Positions 18,142 through 26,041 of a DNA stretch of 64,000 nt are shown here, piece by piece. The notes below the pieces were generated by a model, which was not told the origin of the DNA, made no database searches, and saw only the letters and a program-made list of their open reading frames with translations. This DNA is from Flavobacterium johnsoniae (GTDB taxonomy: Bacteria; Bacteroidota; Bacteroidia; Flavobacteriales; Flavobacteriaceae), in NCBI RefSeq assembly GCF_030388325.1, contig NZ_CP103794.1, positions 1,550,001 through 1,614,000 of the forward strand. The letters are read 5' to 3'. Positions within the stretch are counted from its first letter, which is position 1; every line of letters begins with the position of its first letter. Made by a program: the position numbers and the translations under genes.

Positions 18142-19446
18142 ATGAGCACACAAAAATTTGCAACAAACGCACTACACGCAGGACACGACGTTACAAAAAA
18201 CGGATCAACTCGTGCTGTACCAATTTACCAGACTTCATCATACGTATTTAACAATGCAGATCATGCGGCCAATTTATTTGGTCTCGCCGAAGCTGGATTT
18301 ATTTATACTAGATTAAATAATCCGACAAATGATGTTTTAGAACAAAGACTTGCTGCACTGGAAGGCGGAATTGGGGCTGTTGTAACGGCTTCTGGAGCAT
18401 CTGCAATTTCTACAACTTTATTGACTTTGCTAAAAGCAGGAGATCATATTGTTGCATCAAACAGCTTATATGGCGGAACTTATAACTTGTTGAAAGTTAC
18501 CCTGCCAAGATTAGGAATTACAACAACATTTGTAGATCCTTCTAAACCAGAAAATTTTACAAAGGCGGCGAAAGAAAATACCCGAGCTTTTTTTGTTGAA
18601 TCTCTTGGAAATCCAAAATTAGATGTTTTAGATTTAAAAGGAATTTCGGCAGAAGCCAAAGCATTCAAAGTGCCATTTATAGTAGATAATACAGTTGCGA
18701 CACCTTATTTATTAAACCCAATTAAATATGGTGCCGATATTGTAATTCATTCCTTAACTAAATACATCGCAGGAAACGGAACTTCGTTAGGGGGTGTTAT
18801 CATTGATGCCGGAAACTTTGATTGGTCAAACGGAAAATTCCCAGAATTTACAGAGCCATCTGCTGGATATCACGGATTGGTTTATCACGAAGCTTTAGGA
18901 AATGCTGCTTTTATTGCAAAAGCTCGAATAGAAGGATTGCGTGATTTCGGTTCTGCTTTGAGTCCGTTTAATGCTTTTCAAATTATTCAGGGATTAGAAA
19001 CACTTCCAATCCGAATCAAGAAACATAGTGAGAATGCTTTGGCTTTGGCTGAATGGTTGGAGAAACAAGATGAGGTTGTTTGGGTAAATTATCCAGGTTT
19101 AAAATCAAGTAAATACAATGATTTAGCTAAAGAATATCTGTCAGAAGGTCAAAGCGGAATCATTACTTTCGGATTGAAAGGCGGTTTTGATGCAGCTAAA
19201 AAAGTAGTAGACGAGACTAAATTATTCTCGCTTTTGGCGAATATAGGCGACACAAAATCATTAATTATTCATCCTGCAAGCACGACGCATCAGCAATTGA
19301 CAGAAGCAGAACAAGCAGAAACTGGAGTTTCTAAAGATTTGATTCGTTTGTCTGTCGGAATTGAAGATATTGAAGATTTGATTGCAGATCTTCAAGCTGT
19401 TTTTGAAAGTGTTGCACTTTCTCAATACAGCATAAATAAAAACTAG
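18142..19446 (+). CDS. metY: O-acetylhomoserine sulfhydrylase (aminocarboxypropyltransferase)
   Basis: A 434-aa PLP enzyme of the Cys/Met metabolism family. It fixes sulfide on O-acetylhomoserine to give homocysteine. Visible features: the N-terminal FATNALHAGHD, the TRLNNPTNDVLEQRLAALEGG substrate-phosphate segment, and the PLP lysine in HSLTKYIAGNG at about 206. Its length, longer than MetB/MetZ, and the FPEFTEPSAGYHGLVYHEA insert are typical of MetY. It is the first full-size gene behind leaders A1 and A2, whose Cys/Met codons suit its role. Confidence 0.93.
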   Translation: MSTQKFATNALHAGHDVTKNGSTRAVPIYQTSSYVFNNADHAANLFGLAEAGFIYTRLNNPTNDVLEQRLAALEGGIGAVVTASGASAISTTLLTLLKAGDHIVASNSLYGGTYNLLKVTLPRLGITTTFVDPSKPENFTKAAKENTRAFFVESLGNPKLDVLDLKGISAEAKAFKVPFIVDNTVATPYLLNPIKYGADIVIHSLTKYIAGNGTSLGGVIIDAGNFDWSNGKFPEFTEPSAGYHGLVYHEALGNAAFIAKARIEGLRDFGSALSPFNAFQIIQGLETLPIRIKKHSENALALAEWLEKQDEVVWVNYPGLKSSKYNDLAKEYLSEGQSGIITFGLKGGFDAAKKVVDETKLFSLLANIGDTKSLIIHPASTTHQQLTEAEQAETGVSKDLIRLSVGIEDIEDLIADLQAVFESVALSQYSINKN

Positions 19447-19530
19447 GTTTTTTTGTTTTTTGTTTGAAAGATTGCCTTTAGCCAATGTGCTAAAGGTAAT
19501 TTTTTGTGAAAAGCATTATTATAAAAATTA

Positions 19531-19631
19531 AACCATATAAGTGATATAAGTTCATTTTAGTAAAGACGCATACAACACGTCTAACTTTTAAATAAAAATA
19601 TTTTAAATGAACTTATATCACTTATATGGTT
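19531..19631. repeat. Long inverted repeat, dispersed palindrome family 1 copy 1
   Basis: Two perfect 27-bp arms (19531-19557 and 19605-19631; outer word AACCATATAAGTGATATAAG) flank a 47-nt centre that contains a second hairpin, AGACG/CGTCT. A related element occurs at 28434-28503. It lies between metY and the homoserine-dehydrogenase-like gene and could form a cruciform or an RNA hairpin. Confidence 0.85.
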
Positions 19632-19645
19632 AAAAAACAAAAATA

Positions 19646-20734
19646 ATGTCAAAGCTTAAAATAAATATCATCCTTTTTGGAATTGGAAATATCGGAAGTA
19701 CTTTGATTAATCAGATAATCGAAAGTCAGGAGTTTTTTCTTGAAAGTAAAAATGTCGATTTTCATTTTCCGATTATTACCAATTCGACAGTTGCTTTTTT
19801 TGAAAAAGAAGGAGTTGGTTATTCTTGGGAAACCAATTTTAGACAATTGGCTGTTCCTTTTAAAGTAGAAGATATTATTGAATTTGCTAAAGAAAACGAA
19901 TTTGAAAATCTTATTGCTGTAGACGCAACCGCTAGTGACGAATTGGTGAAACATTATAAAACGCTGATTGAAAACGGATTTAATATTGTAGCAGTAAATA
20001 AAAAAGCAAATACATTACCAATTGATTTGTATAAAGAATTACGATTAAATCTCAAAAAGCATGACAAAGAGTTTTTGTATGAAACTTCGGTTGATACCGG
20101 AATTCCAGTTTTACAGACTTTAAGAGATTTGTATTATTCGGGAGAAAAAATCACCAAAATTCGAGGCGTATTCTCCGATAATTTGAGTTATGTTTTTAAT
20201 CGTTTTTCATCAGAAGATGTGACATTCTCTTCTGTTTTAAAAGATGCGAGTCTTTTAGGTTTGATGAAATCTACTTTTAAAGAAGATTTATCGGGAAATG
20301 ATACTGCCAGAAAACTTTTGATTCTTGCCCGAGAAATCGGAAAAGACTTTGATTTTTCGGATATTAAAATCAGACCTTTTATTACAGAACAACATCTAGA
20401 AAAGAATGGCGTATTAAATAAAGATGCGGTCGATAAAGCATTTAAGATTGCCAAAATTACTCAGGCAGAAAATCATGTTTTAAGATATGTTGGCGAATTT
20501 GATATTGAAAGTGGCAATTTAGAAGTCAAGTTGATTTCTGAGCCCATAGATTCTGCTATCGGACAATTGAAAGGTTCGGATACTATTTTTGAGATTTATA
20601 CAAAATCGTATGCCAATGTTCCGATTGTAATTCAAAGCGCGCCACCATGTAAGCAAGCTATTTCGAGAGGAATTATAAGTGATATTTTGAAAATTGCCGA
20701 AAAAATAAGAAATAAAGAAGCAATCTGGCTGTAA
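19646..20734 (+). CDS. Divergent homoserine dehydrogenase paralogue
   Basis: A 362-aa protein collinear with the homoserine dehydrogenase half of ThrA (22937). The NAD(P) loop is recognisable (LFGIGNIGSTLI), as are AVNKKANTLP and DLSGNDTARKLLILARE, which retain the catalytic Asp/Lys pair. Several usually invariant segments are changed: TEPDPRED reads KSTFKED, FSGTLSY reads FSDNLSY, and GAGAGSAVTARGV reads SAPPCKQAISRGI. The metal- and substrate-site changes suggest altered or lost activity. It may be a regulatory paralogue or a dehydrogenase for another substrate. It sits downstream of metY after a long inverted repeat. Confidence 0.8.
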   Translation: MSKLKINIILFGIGNIGSTLINQIIESQEFFLESKNVDFHFPIITNSTVAFFEKEGVGYSWETNFRQLAVPFKVEDIIEFAKENEFENLIAVDATASDELVKHYKTLIENGFNIVAVNKKANTLPIDLYKELRLNLKKHDKEFLYETSVDTGIPVLQTLRDLYYSGEKITKIRGVFSDNLSYVFNRFSSEDVTFSSVLKDASLLGLMKSTFKEDLSGNDTARKLLILAREIGKDFDFSDIKIRPFITEQHLEKNGVLNKDAVDKAFKIAKITQAENHVLRYVGEFDIESGNLEVKLISEPIDSAIGQLKGSDTIFEIYTKSYANVPIVIQSAPPCKQAISRGIISDILKIAEKIRNKEAIWL

Positions 20735-20916
20735 TTTTTTTTAAAAGTAGGAAAGAAAAAAGTTTAAAGTTCTTTGATAAACTGATTTGTCAAGCGAAAT
20801 TAGTGAGAAAAGCCAGTATTTTTGTAGGTTTTTTACTCTATTTGTTTTTGTAAGACGGTATTTGTCGTAAAAAAACACAATTTTAACGAATTTTGTAATT
20901 AAATTCTTGATTTTCA

Positions 20917-20948
20917 TTTGTGTAATAAAAAAAATAGTTGCATATTTG
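20917..20948 (+). promoter_or_regulatory. Promoter of the metX-thrA attenuator region
   Basis: TTTG (20917-20920), 20 nt, CATATTTG (20941-20948), the same geometry as the promoter at 17485. A perfect TATTTTTG also occurs further upstream (20817-20824) without a well-spaced partner. The rest of the 240-nt gap after the dehydrogenase gene is AT-rich with no ORF. Confidence 0.5.
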
Positions 20949-20975
20949 TTATACCCAAAAACTACTAGAAATCAA

Positions 20976-21047
20976 ATGAACTTAAAAGTCAACAAAATGT
21001 TTTGTGCCATTTCGGTTATTACCGAGGCTGGGTTGTCTATTGCTTAA
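20976..21047 (+). CDS. Leader peptide B1, Ile/Val-containing, upstream of metX-thrA
   Basis: A 23-codon ORF: MNLKVNKMFCAIS, then VITEAGLSIA. It contains three Ile, two Val, one Thr and the shared VNKM word. GAGGCT (21024-21029) inside the ORF can pair with AGCCTC (21078-21083), the 5' arm of the terminator that follows. After the stop, ATTGT (21050-21054) can pair with ACAAT (21063-21067), the same words found after leader A1. Ile/Thr content suits a leader for the aspartokinase branch. Function is inferred from architecture. Confidence 0.68.
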   Translation: MNLKVNKMFCAISVITEAGLSIA

Positions 21048-21074
21048 AAATTGTAAGAAAACACAATATATAGT

Positions 21075-21108
21075 AAAAGCCTCCCGAAAAATTTTGGGAG
21101 GCTTTTTA
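21075..21108 (+). terminator. Attenuator terminator B1
   Basis: AAAAGCCTCCC (21075-21085) pairs with GGGAGGCTTTT (21096-21106) across a 10-nt loop, followed by T. It lies 27 nt after leader B1. Confidence 0.85.
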
Positions 21109-21152
21109 ATTTTACACAAATGCAGAATTTAAAAATAAAATATAAATCACAG

Positions 21153-21221
21153 ATGAATAAATCCTTACAGGTGAACAATAAGATGTTTACTGTCGCGCTT
21201 ATTTGCGTGCTGGTCTGTTGA
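21153..21221 (+). CDS. Leader peptide B2, Val/Leu/Ile-rich, upstream of metX-thrA
   Basis: A 22-codon ORF: MNKSLQVNNKMFTVALI followed by CVLVC. Its second half is almost entirely branched-chain residues plus Thr, Ala and Cys. The VNNKMF segment matches VNKMF of B1. The antiterminator is less obvious here: AAAAG (21227-21231) could pair with CTTTT in the terminator, and GTTTAA (21241-21246) with TTAAAC (21251-21256) forms a small competing hairpin. Interpreted as the second of a tandem attenuator pair. Confidence 0.65.
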   Translation: MNKSLQVNNKMFTVALICVLVC

Positions 21222-21252
21222 TACTAAAAAGTATAAATGAGTTTAAAAACTT

Positions 21253-21291
21253 AAACCCTTTTGGTATCTAAAAATCCAAAAGGGTTTTTTT
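21253..21291 (+). terminator. Attenuator terminator B2
   Basis: A perfect 12-bp stem, AAACCCTTTTGG (21253-21264) with CCAAAAGGGTTT (21276-21287), 11-nt loop, followed by Ts. It is close in sequence to terminator A2. Confidence 0.87.
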
Positions 21292-21369
21292 ATTCTTTTA
21301 AACGATTTAACACAAACATAAACGAGAAATAAAGATTATAAAACGCAAACTGAACTAAAACTTAATATC

Positions 21370-21573
21370 ATGAGCACATTGAACTACTTAGCAGAAAAAA
21401 TTTCAAATTTGAAAAACAGAAGGACAAGAAAAAATAATCCGCCGCCGCCAACAAACGAATTGGCTCACCCAAGATTCGGAATTACAGAAGAAGGAAAAAG
21501 TACAACGAAAAAAGTACCAAATTCTCTATTGTTTTTAATGTATTCAAAAGAGAATGAAACGCTTTTCATCTAA
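21370..21573 (+). CDS. Small protein after the second attenuator pair (paralogue of the 61-aa protein at 17867)
   Basis: A 67-aa basic protein (MSTLNYLAEKISNLKNRRTR, then NNPPPPTNELAHPRFGIT) ending SLLFLMYSKENETLFI. This end matches the 61-aa protein before metY, and the position relative to the attenuators is the same. No signal peptide or transmembrane helix is evident. I do not recognise it. An inverted repeat (GCTTTTC/GAAAAGC) spans the stop codon but lacks a T-run. Confidence 0.7.
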   Translation: MSTLNYLAEKISNLKNRRTRKNNPPPPTNELAHPRFGITEEGKSTTKKVPNSLLFLMYSKENETLFI

Positions 21574-21703
21574 ACAGAAAAGCGACATAAACTAGGTTAA
21601 AACCTGCTTAATTTTACTGGGCATTTATGTTCGGTAAATTTTTGCGTATAATAGTTTTTGCTAAAGGAAGTCTCAGAAATTTAACAAACACTTTTAGATA
21701 AAA

Positions 21704-21735
21704 TTTGTTTGTTAAAGAAAATAGTAGTTAATTTG
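21704..21735 (+). promoter_or_regulatory. Candidate promoter of the SAM riboswitch-metX-thrA unit
   Basis: TTTG (21704-21707), 20 nt, TTAATTTG (21728-21735), one mismatch from consensus. Transcripts from here would contain the riboswitch but not the leader peptides, so the operon may have two control layers. Confidence 0.45.
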
Positions 21736-21764
21736 CACCGTTAAGTTCAAACACGTATTGAAAT

Positions 21765-21868
21765 GTTATAAAGAAAGGACGAGGGATTAGACCCGATGAA
21801 TCCTTAGCAACCCTTCGGTAAAACGAAGAAGGTGCTACATTCTACCACGCCAAACGTGGAAAGATAAC
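21765..21868 (+). ncRNA. SAM riboswitch (SAM-I clan) upstream of metX-thrA
   Basis: P1 is GTTAT (21765-21769) with ATAAC (21864-21868). The core reads GAGGGATTAGACCCGATGAA, then CCTTAGCAACCC, and later GAAGGTGCTA, all hallmarks of the S-box family. When SAM is abundant it should shut off metX-thrA. No clear T-tailed terminator follows, so translation control or a weak terminator near 21870-21910 is possible. Confidence 0.93.
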
Positions 21869-21945
21869 AACAAGATTTTTTTCTAGTTTACTCTAGTTTT
21901 TTCTTTCTAATATTTCCATAATACAAATCAGATAATACAACAGAT

Positions 21946-22935
21946 TTGAAATTGGAAAATATACCAAACCCTATTATAATTCATGATTTCATCACAGAAA
22001 GTGGTGCAAATTATCATTCTATACCATTACATTTTACGCTGGCAGGTCAATCTTTGCACAGCGCGCCTATTGTTTTAGTTAATCACGCTTTAACAGGAAA
22101 CGCTGAGGTTACTGGTGAAAACGGCTGGTGGAATAATTTAATTGGCGAAGGTAAAACAATAGACACTTCTGTTTACACCATTTTAGCTTTTGACGTTCCA
22201 GGAAACGGAACGAATTCTTTTTTAATCGAAAATTATCTTGATTTTACAGCTAGAGATATTGCTAGAATTTTTGTTGAAGGAATAAAAGCTTTACAAATTG
22301 AAAAACTTTTTGCCATTATCGGAGGTTCTGTTGGCGGCGGAATTGCTTGGGAAATCTTAGCTTTAGAACCAAACGTAACAGAAAACCTTATACCGATTGC
22401 GAGCGATTGGAAATCTACAGATTGGCTTATTGCAAACTGTTTTCTGCAAGAACAAATCTTGAATAATTCTTCAAAACCAATCGAAGATGCCAGAATTCAT
22501 GCTATGCTTTGTTATCGTTCGCCAGAATCATTTAAAGAGAAATTTCAGCGAACCGTTAATCAAGATCTTTTGATTTTTAATATTGAAAGCTGGCTCGCTC
22601 ATCACGGGAAAAAACTACAGCAAAGATTTCAATTGTCTTCTTATAAATTAATGAATCAGTTGCTTAAAACAATTGATATTACTAGAAATAGTGAAAGTTT
22701 TGAAAACTTATTGTCTAAAACAAAAGCTTCAATTCATATCGTGGGAATTAATTCTGACTTATTTTTTACGGCCAAAGAAAATGTCGAAACCTACGAAGAA
22801 TTAAAGAAATTTAAAGACAATGTTTTTTATAGCGAAATTGTTTCGGTTCACGGACATGACGCTTTTTTAATCGAGTACAAACAATTAGATCATTTACTTG
22901 CCGACATTTTTAAGGCAGAAACAATAAAGAAATAA
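21946..22935 (+). CDS. metX: Homoserine O-acetyltransferase-like alpha/beta hydrolase
   Basis: A 329-aa alpha/beta-hydrolase. LTGNAEVTGENGWWNNLIG matches the MetX oxyanion region; the nucleophile Ser is in IIGGSVGGGIAWE; the acid Asp is in GINSDLFFT and the catalytic His in VHGHDAFLIEY. The reaction makes O-acetylhomoserine for MetY. No ATG is available: the frame opens at 21922 and the first usable start is TTG 21946 (or TTG 21952), 77 nt after the riboswitch. It is slightly shorter than typical MetX. thrA follows after one base. Confidence 0.87.
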   Translation: MKLENIPNPIIIHDFITESGANYHSIPLHFTLAGQSLHSAPIVLVNHALTGNAEVTGENGWWNNLIGEGKTIDTSVYTILAFDVPGNGTNSFLIENYLDFTARDIARIFVEGIKALQIEKLFAIIGGSVGGGIAWEILALEPNVTENLIPIASDWKSTDWLIANCFLQEQILNNSSKPIEDARIHAMLCYRSPESFKEKFQRTVNQDLLIFNIESWLAHHGKKLQQRFQLSSYKLMNQLLKTIDITRNSESFENLLSKTKASIHIVGINSDLFFTAKENVETYEELKKFKDNVFYSEIVSVHGHDAFLIEYKQLDHLLADIFKAETIKK

Positions 22936-22936
22936 A

Positions 22937-25351
22937 ATGAAAGTATTAAAATTTGGAGGTAAATCGTTAGCAAACGGAGAAGGACTTAACAAAGTTGTTT
23001 CTATCATTTCTGATAAAGTAAGTCAAGGTGAAAAAATTGCCGTTGTAGTTTCTGCACGCGGAAATGCTACTGACGAATTAGAGTTTATTTTAAGCATTGC
23101 TGCTAAAAACGGCAGTTACAAAGAATTATTAGAAAATTTCAAAAAATATCAAATATCAGATTATCCGCAAGTTGATTTGTCTGAAGAATTTAATGTCTTA
23201 GACAAACTTTTTGAAGGAGTAAGCTTAATTGGAGATTACAGCAAAAAAATCAAAGATCAGATTTTGTCAAAAGGAGAATTGCTTTCGGCTAAATTATTGA
23301 CAGCGATTTTATTAGAAAAAGGAATTCCGGCAAATTTTGTTGATACAAGAGAATTGCTAAAAACCGATTCTAAATTTGGCGATGCTCAGCCTTTAGAGCA
23401 GCTTTCTAAGAAAAATGTAGTCAATTATTTCAAAACACATAATGGCGAAACGGTTAATATAGTTACAGGTTTCATTGGTTCAAACAACAACAACGACACA
23501 ACTACTTTAGGTAGAAATGGCAGTAACTATACCGCTTCGTTAATCGCAAATTATTTAAATGCTGAAGAATTACAAAACTTCACGCATGTAGACGGAATTT
23601 ACACTGCAAATCCAGATTTGGTTGCAGATGCTAAGAAAATTGAATATTTATCGTTTAATGAAGCAAATGAGTTGGCAAATTTTGGAGCAACAATTTTGCA
23701 TGCCAAAACAATTATTCCGTTATTAGAAAAAAATATTCCATTACGAATTTTAAACACTTTTAACCACGAAAACCGCGGAACTTTAATTACTTCAGATTCT
23801 TCTAAAGAAGGAATTAAAACACTTTCTGTTTTAGAAAATGTGTCTCTTGTAAATCTTGAAGGACGAGGATTACTTGGAAAAGCTGGAGTTGATGCCCGTA
23901 TTTTTAAAGTAATGGGCGATCACAATATTAGTGTGAGTATCATTTCGCAAGGTTCTTCAGAAAGAGGAATCGGTCTTGTTGTAGCAACTGATAAAGCAAC
24001 AACTGCGGTTGTAGAATTAGAAAAAGAGTTTGAAAATGACTTTTATTCTAAAGATGTGAATCAGATTACGGTAACAGACAATGTATCTGTAATTTCGATT
24101 ATCGGACAGGATTTGAGCACTTTCCATAAGCCTTATACAGCTTTAATCAAAAATAAAATTGTTCCGATTTTGTTTAACAACACCGTAACAGGTAAAAACG
24201 TGAGTTTGGTTGTTAAAAAAGAAGAATTAAACAAGGCTTTAAACGTAATTCACGGAGAGATTTTCGGAGTTTCTAAAAAGATCAACATTGCAATTTTCGG
24301 TCACGGATTAGTTGGTGGAACTTTAATCAACCAGATTTTGGAGTCAGCTTCGGCGATTGAAAAACGTAAAGACATTAAGCTGAATGTTTTCGCTATAGCG
24401 AATTCTAAAAAACTGCTTTTAAACAAATACGGTGTTAACGGCAATTGGAAAAACGAAATTGAAACCAAAGGCGAAGCTTACACTATTAAAGATATTATTG
24501 CTTACGCGAATGAACATCATTTAGAAAACTTAATTGCTATTGATAATACTGCAAGCGCAACTTTCGTTGAAAATTATATTCCGCTTGTAGAAAACAGTTT
24601 CGATTTGATTTCTTCGAATAAAGTAGCCAATACATTAAGCTATGGTTTTTATAAAGAATTGAGAAGTGCTTTAGAAGAAAACCAGAAAAATTATTTATAC
24701 GAAACCAATGTTGGTGCAGGTTTACCATTAATTGATACGATTAAATTATTGCACCTTTCGGGTGAAAATATCACTAAAATTAAAGGAGTTTTCTCTGGAA
24801 CATTAAGTTATTTATTCAATAATTTCTCTGCAAAAGATGCGCCTTTCAGCGAAATTTTGCAGGAAGCAATTGACAACGGATATACAGAACCAGATCCGCG
24901 CGAGGATTTATGCGGAAATGATGTCGGAAGAAAATTATTGATTTTGGCAAGAGAATTAGATTTACAAAATGAATTTGAAGAAATTTCAATTCAGAATTTA
25001 ATTCCGGAGCACTTACGTGAAGGAAGCGCTGCCGATTTCTTGACGAAATTAAAAGAATTCGATCCAATTTATGCTAAAATAAAAGCAGAACAAAAGCCAA
25101 ATCACGTTTTGAGATATATTGGTGAATTGTCTGGAGATTTGCAGAATGACAAAGGAAATTTAGAAGTAAAATTAGTTTCAGTACCAAAAGATACTGCATT
25201 AGGCGGATTAAAAGGTTCTGATTCTTTCTTCGAAATTTACACAGAATCTTACGGAGATCGTCCAATTGTTATTCAGGGAGCTGGTGCAGGTTCTGCGGTA
25301 ACAGCAAGAGGAGTTTTCGGGGATATTTTGAGATTGTCAGACAAGGGATAA
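22937..25351 (+). CDS. thrA: Bifunctional aspartate kinase / homoserine dehydrogenase
   Basis: An 804-aa fusion. Residues 1-290 form aspartokinase (KFGGKSLANGEG, TLGRNGSNYTASL), about 300-430 are tandem ACT domains for feedback control, and 450-804 are homoserine dehydrogenase. The latter shows IFGHGLVGGTLI, SSNKVANTL, GVFSGTLSYLFN, YTEPDPREDLCGNDVGRK and GAGAGSAVTARGV, all intact. It supplies homoserine for Met and Thr. It is coupled to metX (1-nt gap), under the SAM riboswitch and possibly leaders B1/B2. Compare the degenerate dehydrogenase at 19646. Confidence 0.95.
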   Translation: MKVLKFGGKSLANGEGLNKVVSIISDKVSQGEKIAVVVSARGNATDELEFILSIAAKNGSYKELLENFKKYQISDYPQVDLSEEFNVLDKLFEGVSLIGDYSKKIKDQILSKGELLSAKLLTAILLEKGIPANFVDTRELLKTDSKFGDAQPLEQLSKKNVVNYFKTHNGETVNIVTGFIGSNNNNDTTTLGRNGSNYTASLIANYLNAEELQNFTHVDGIYTANPDLVADAKKIEYLSFNEANELANFGATILHAKTIIPLLEKNIPLRILNTFNHENRGTLITSDSSKEGIKTLSVLENVSLVNLEGRGLLGKAGVDARIFKVMGDHNISVSIISQGSSERGIGLVVATDKATTAVVELEKEFENDFYSKDVNQITVTDNVSVISIIGQDLSTFHKPYTALIKNKIVPILFNNTVTGKNVSLVVKKEELNKALNVIHGEIFGVSKKINIAIFGHGLVGGTLINQILESASAIEKRKDIKLNVFAIANSKKLLLNKYGVNGNWKNEIETKGEAYTIKDIIAYANEHHLENLIAIDNTASATFVENYIPLVENSFDLISSNKVANTLSYGFYKELRSALEENQKNYLYETNVGAGLPLIDTIKLLHLSGENITKIKGVFSGTLSYLFNNFSAKDAPFSEILQEAIDNGYTEPDPREDLCGNDVGRKLLILARELDLQNEFEEISIQNLIPEHLREGSAADFLTKLKEFDPIYAKIKAEQKPNHVLRYIGELSGDLQNDKGNLEVKLVSVPKDTALGGLKGSDSFFEIYTESYGDRPIVIQGAGAGSAVTARGVFGDILRLSDKG

Positions 25352-25361
25352 AAAGCCTAGT

Positions 25362-25450
25362 TTGTCATTGCGAGGAACGAAGCAATCACATTTGCAAAAT
25401 CAAGCTTTGTGTAATTGTTAGTGAGGTTGCTTCGTTCCTCGCAATGACAA
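25362..25450. repeat. Inverted repeat, dispersed family 2 copy 1
   Basis: Two 24-bp perfect arms (25362-25385 and 25427-25450; word TTGTCATTGCGAGGAACGA) flank 41 nt. The same word with one C/G change forms a larger repeat at 45299-45404. It lies between thrA and the OsmC gene and could act as a processing or termination hairpin. Confidence 0.88.
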
Positions 25451-25481
25451 GAATAAAAAAAAACAAAAAAATAACAACACA

Positions 25482-25907
25482 ATGAAAGTAACTTTAAACA
25501 GAGTAAATGACGCATTTCATTTTAAAGTAAAAAATGAGCGCGGACACGTAGTTGACGTTGATAGCAGAGCCGAATTTGGCGGAAGCGATTTAGGCGCAAG
25601 CCCAATGGAATTGGTATTAATGGGAGTTGCAGGATGCAGCGCTATTGATATGATTTCGATCTTAAAAAAACAGCGTCAGGAAATCACTTCTTTTAACGCT
25701 GAAGTTGAAGGAACGAGAGTTCAAATCGAAGAAGCGAAACCTTTTAAAGAAATCGATGTGGTTTTTTATTTAGAAGGAGAAATCAACCCAGAAAAAGCAA
25801 AAAAAGCGGCACAACTTTCTTTTGAGAAATATTGTTCAGTTGCCAAAACAGTTGAGCCAACAGCTACTATTAAATACAAAGTCGTATTGAACAACGAAGC
25901 TTTATAA
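25482..25907 (+). CDS. OsmC family protein
   Basis: A 141-aa OsmC/Ohr-fold protein. The two redox cysteines of the family are visible in VAGCSAIDMISIL (about 50) and EKYCSVAKTVE (about 110), preceded by the GGSDLGASPMELVL loop. Such proteins reduce organic hydroperoxides or handle reactive sulfur. Its position inside a Met/Cys cluster hints at a sulfur-related role (inference). The 134 nt that follow are AT-rich, with repeated AATTAGATAATTAG and GAAACCTGAAACTTGAAAC words and no gene. Confidence 0.88.
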   Translation: MKVTLNRVNDAFHFKVKNERGHVVDVDSRAEFGGSDLGASPMELVLMGVAGCSAIDMISILKKQRQEITSFNAEVEGTRVQIEEAKPFKEIDVVFYLEGEINPEKAKKAAQLSFEKYCSVAKTVEPTATIKYKVVLNNEAL

Positions 25908-26041
25908 ATTAGATAATTAGTCAATTAGATAATTAGAAAATGCTCAGATTGCGCATAAATAATTGACTTGTTTTAGTTTAGATTTCAGTTTTTTAAACTT
26001 GAAACCTGAAACTTGAAACAAAAAAACAAAAACAACACACA

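Noticed and set aside
21557..21590. Terminator at the end of the 67-aa gene
   Set aside because: GCTTTTC/GAAAAGC can pair, but the hairpin spans the stop codon and is not followed by T residues.
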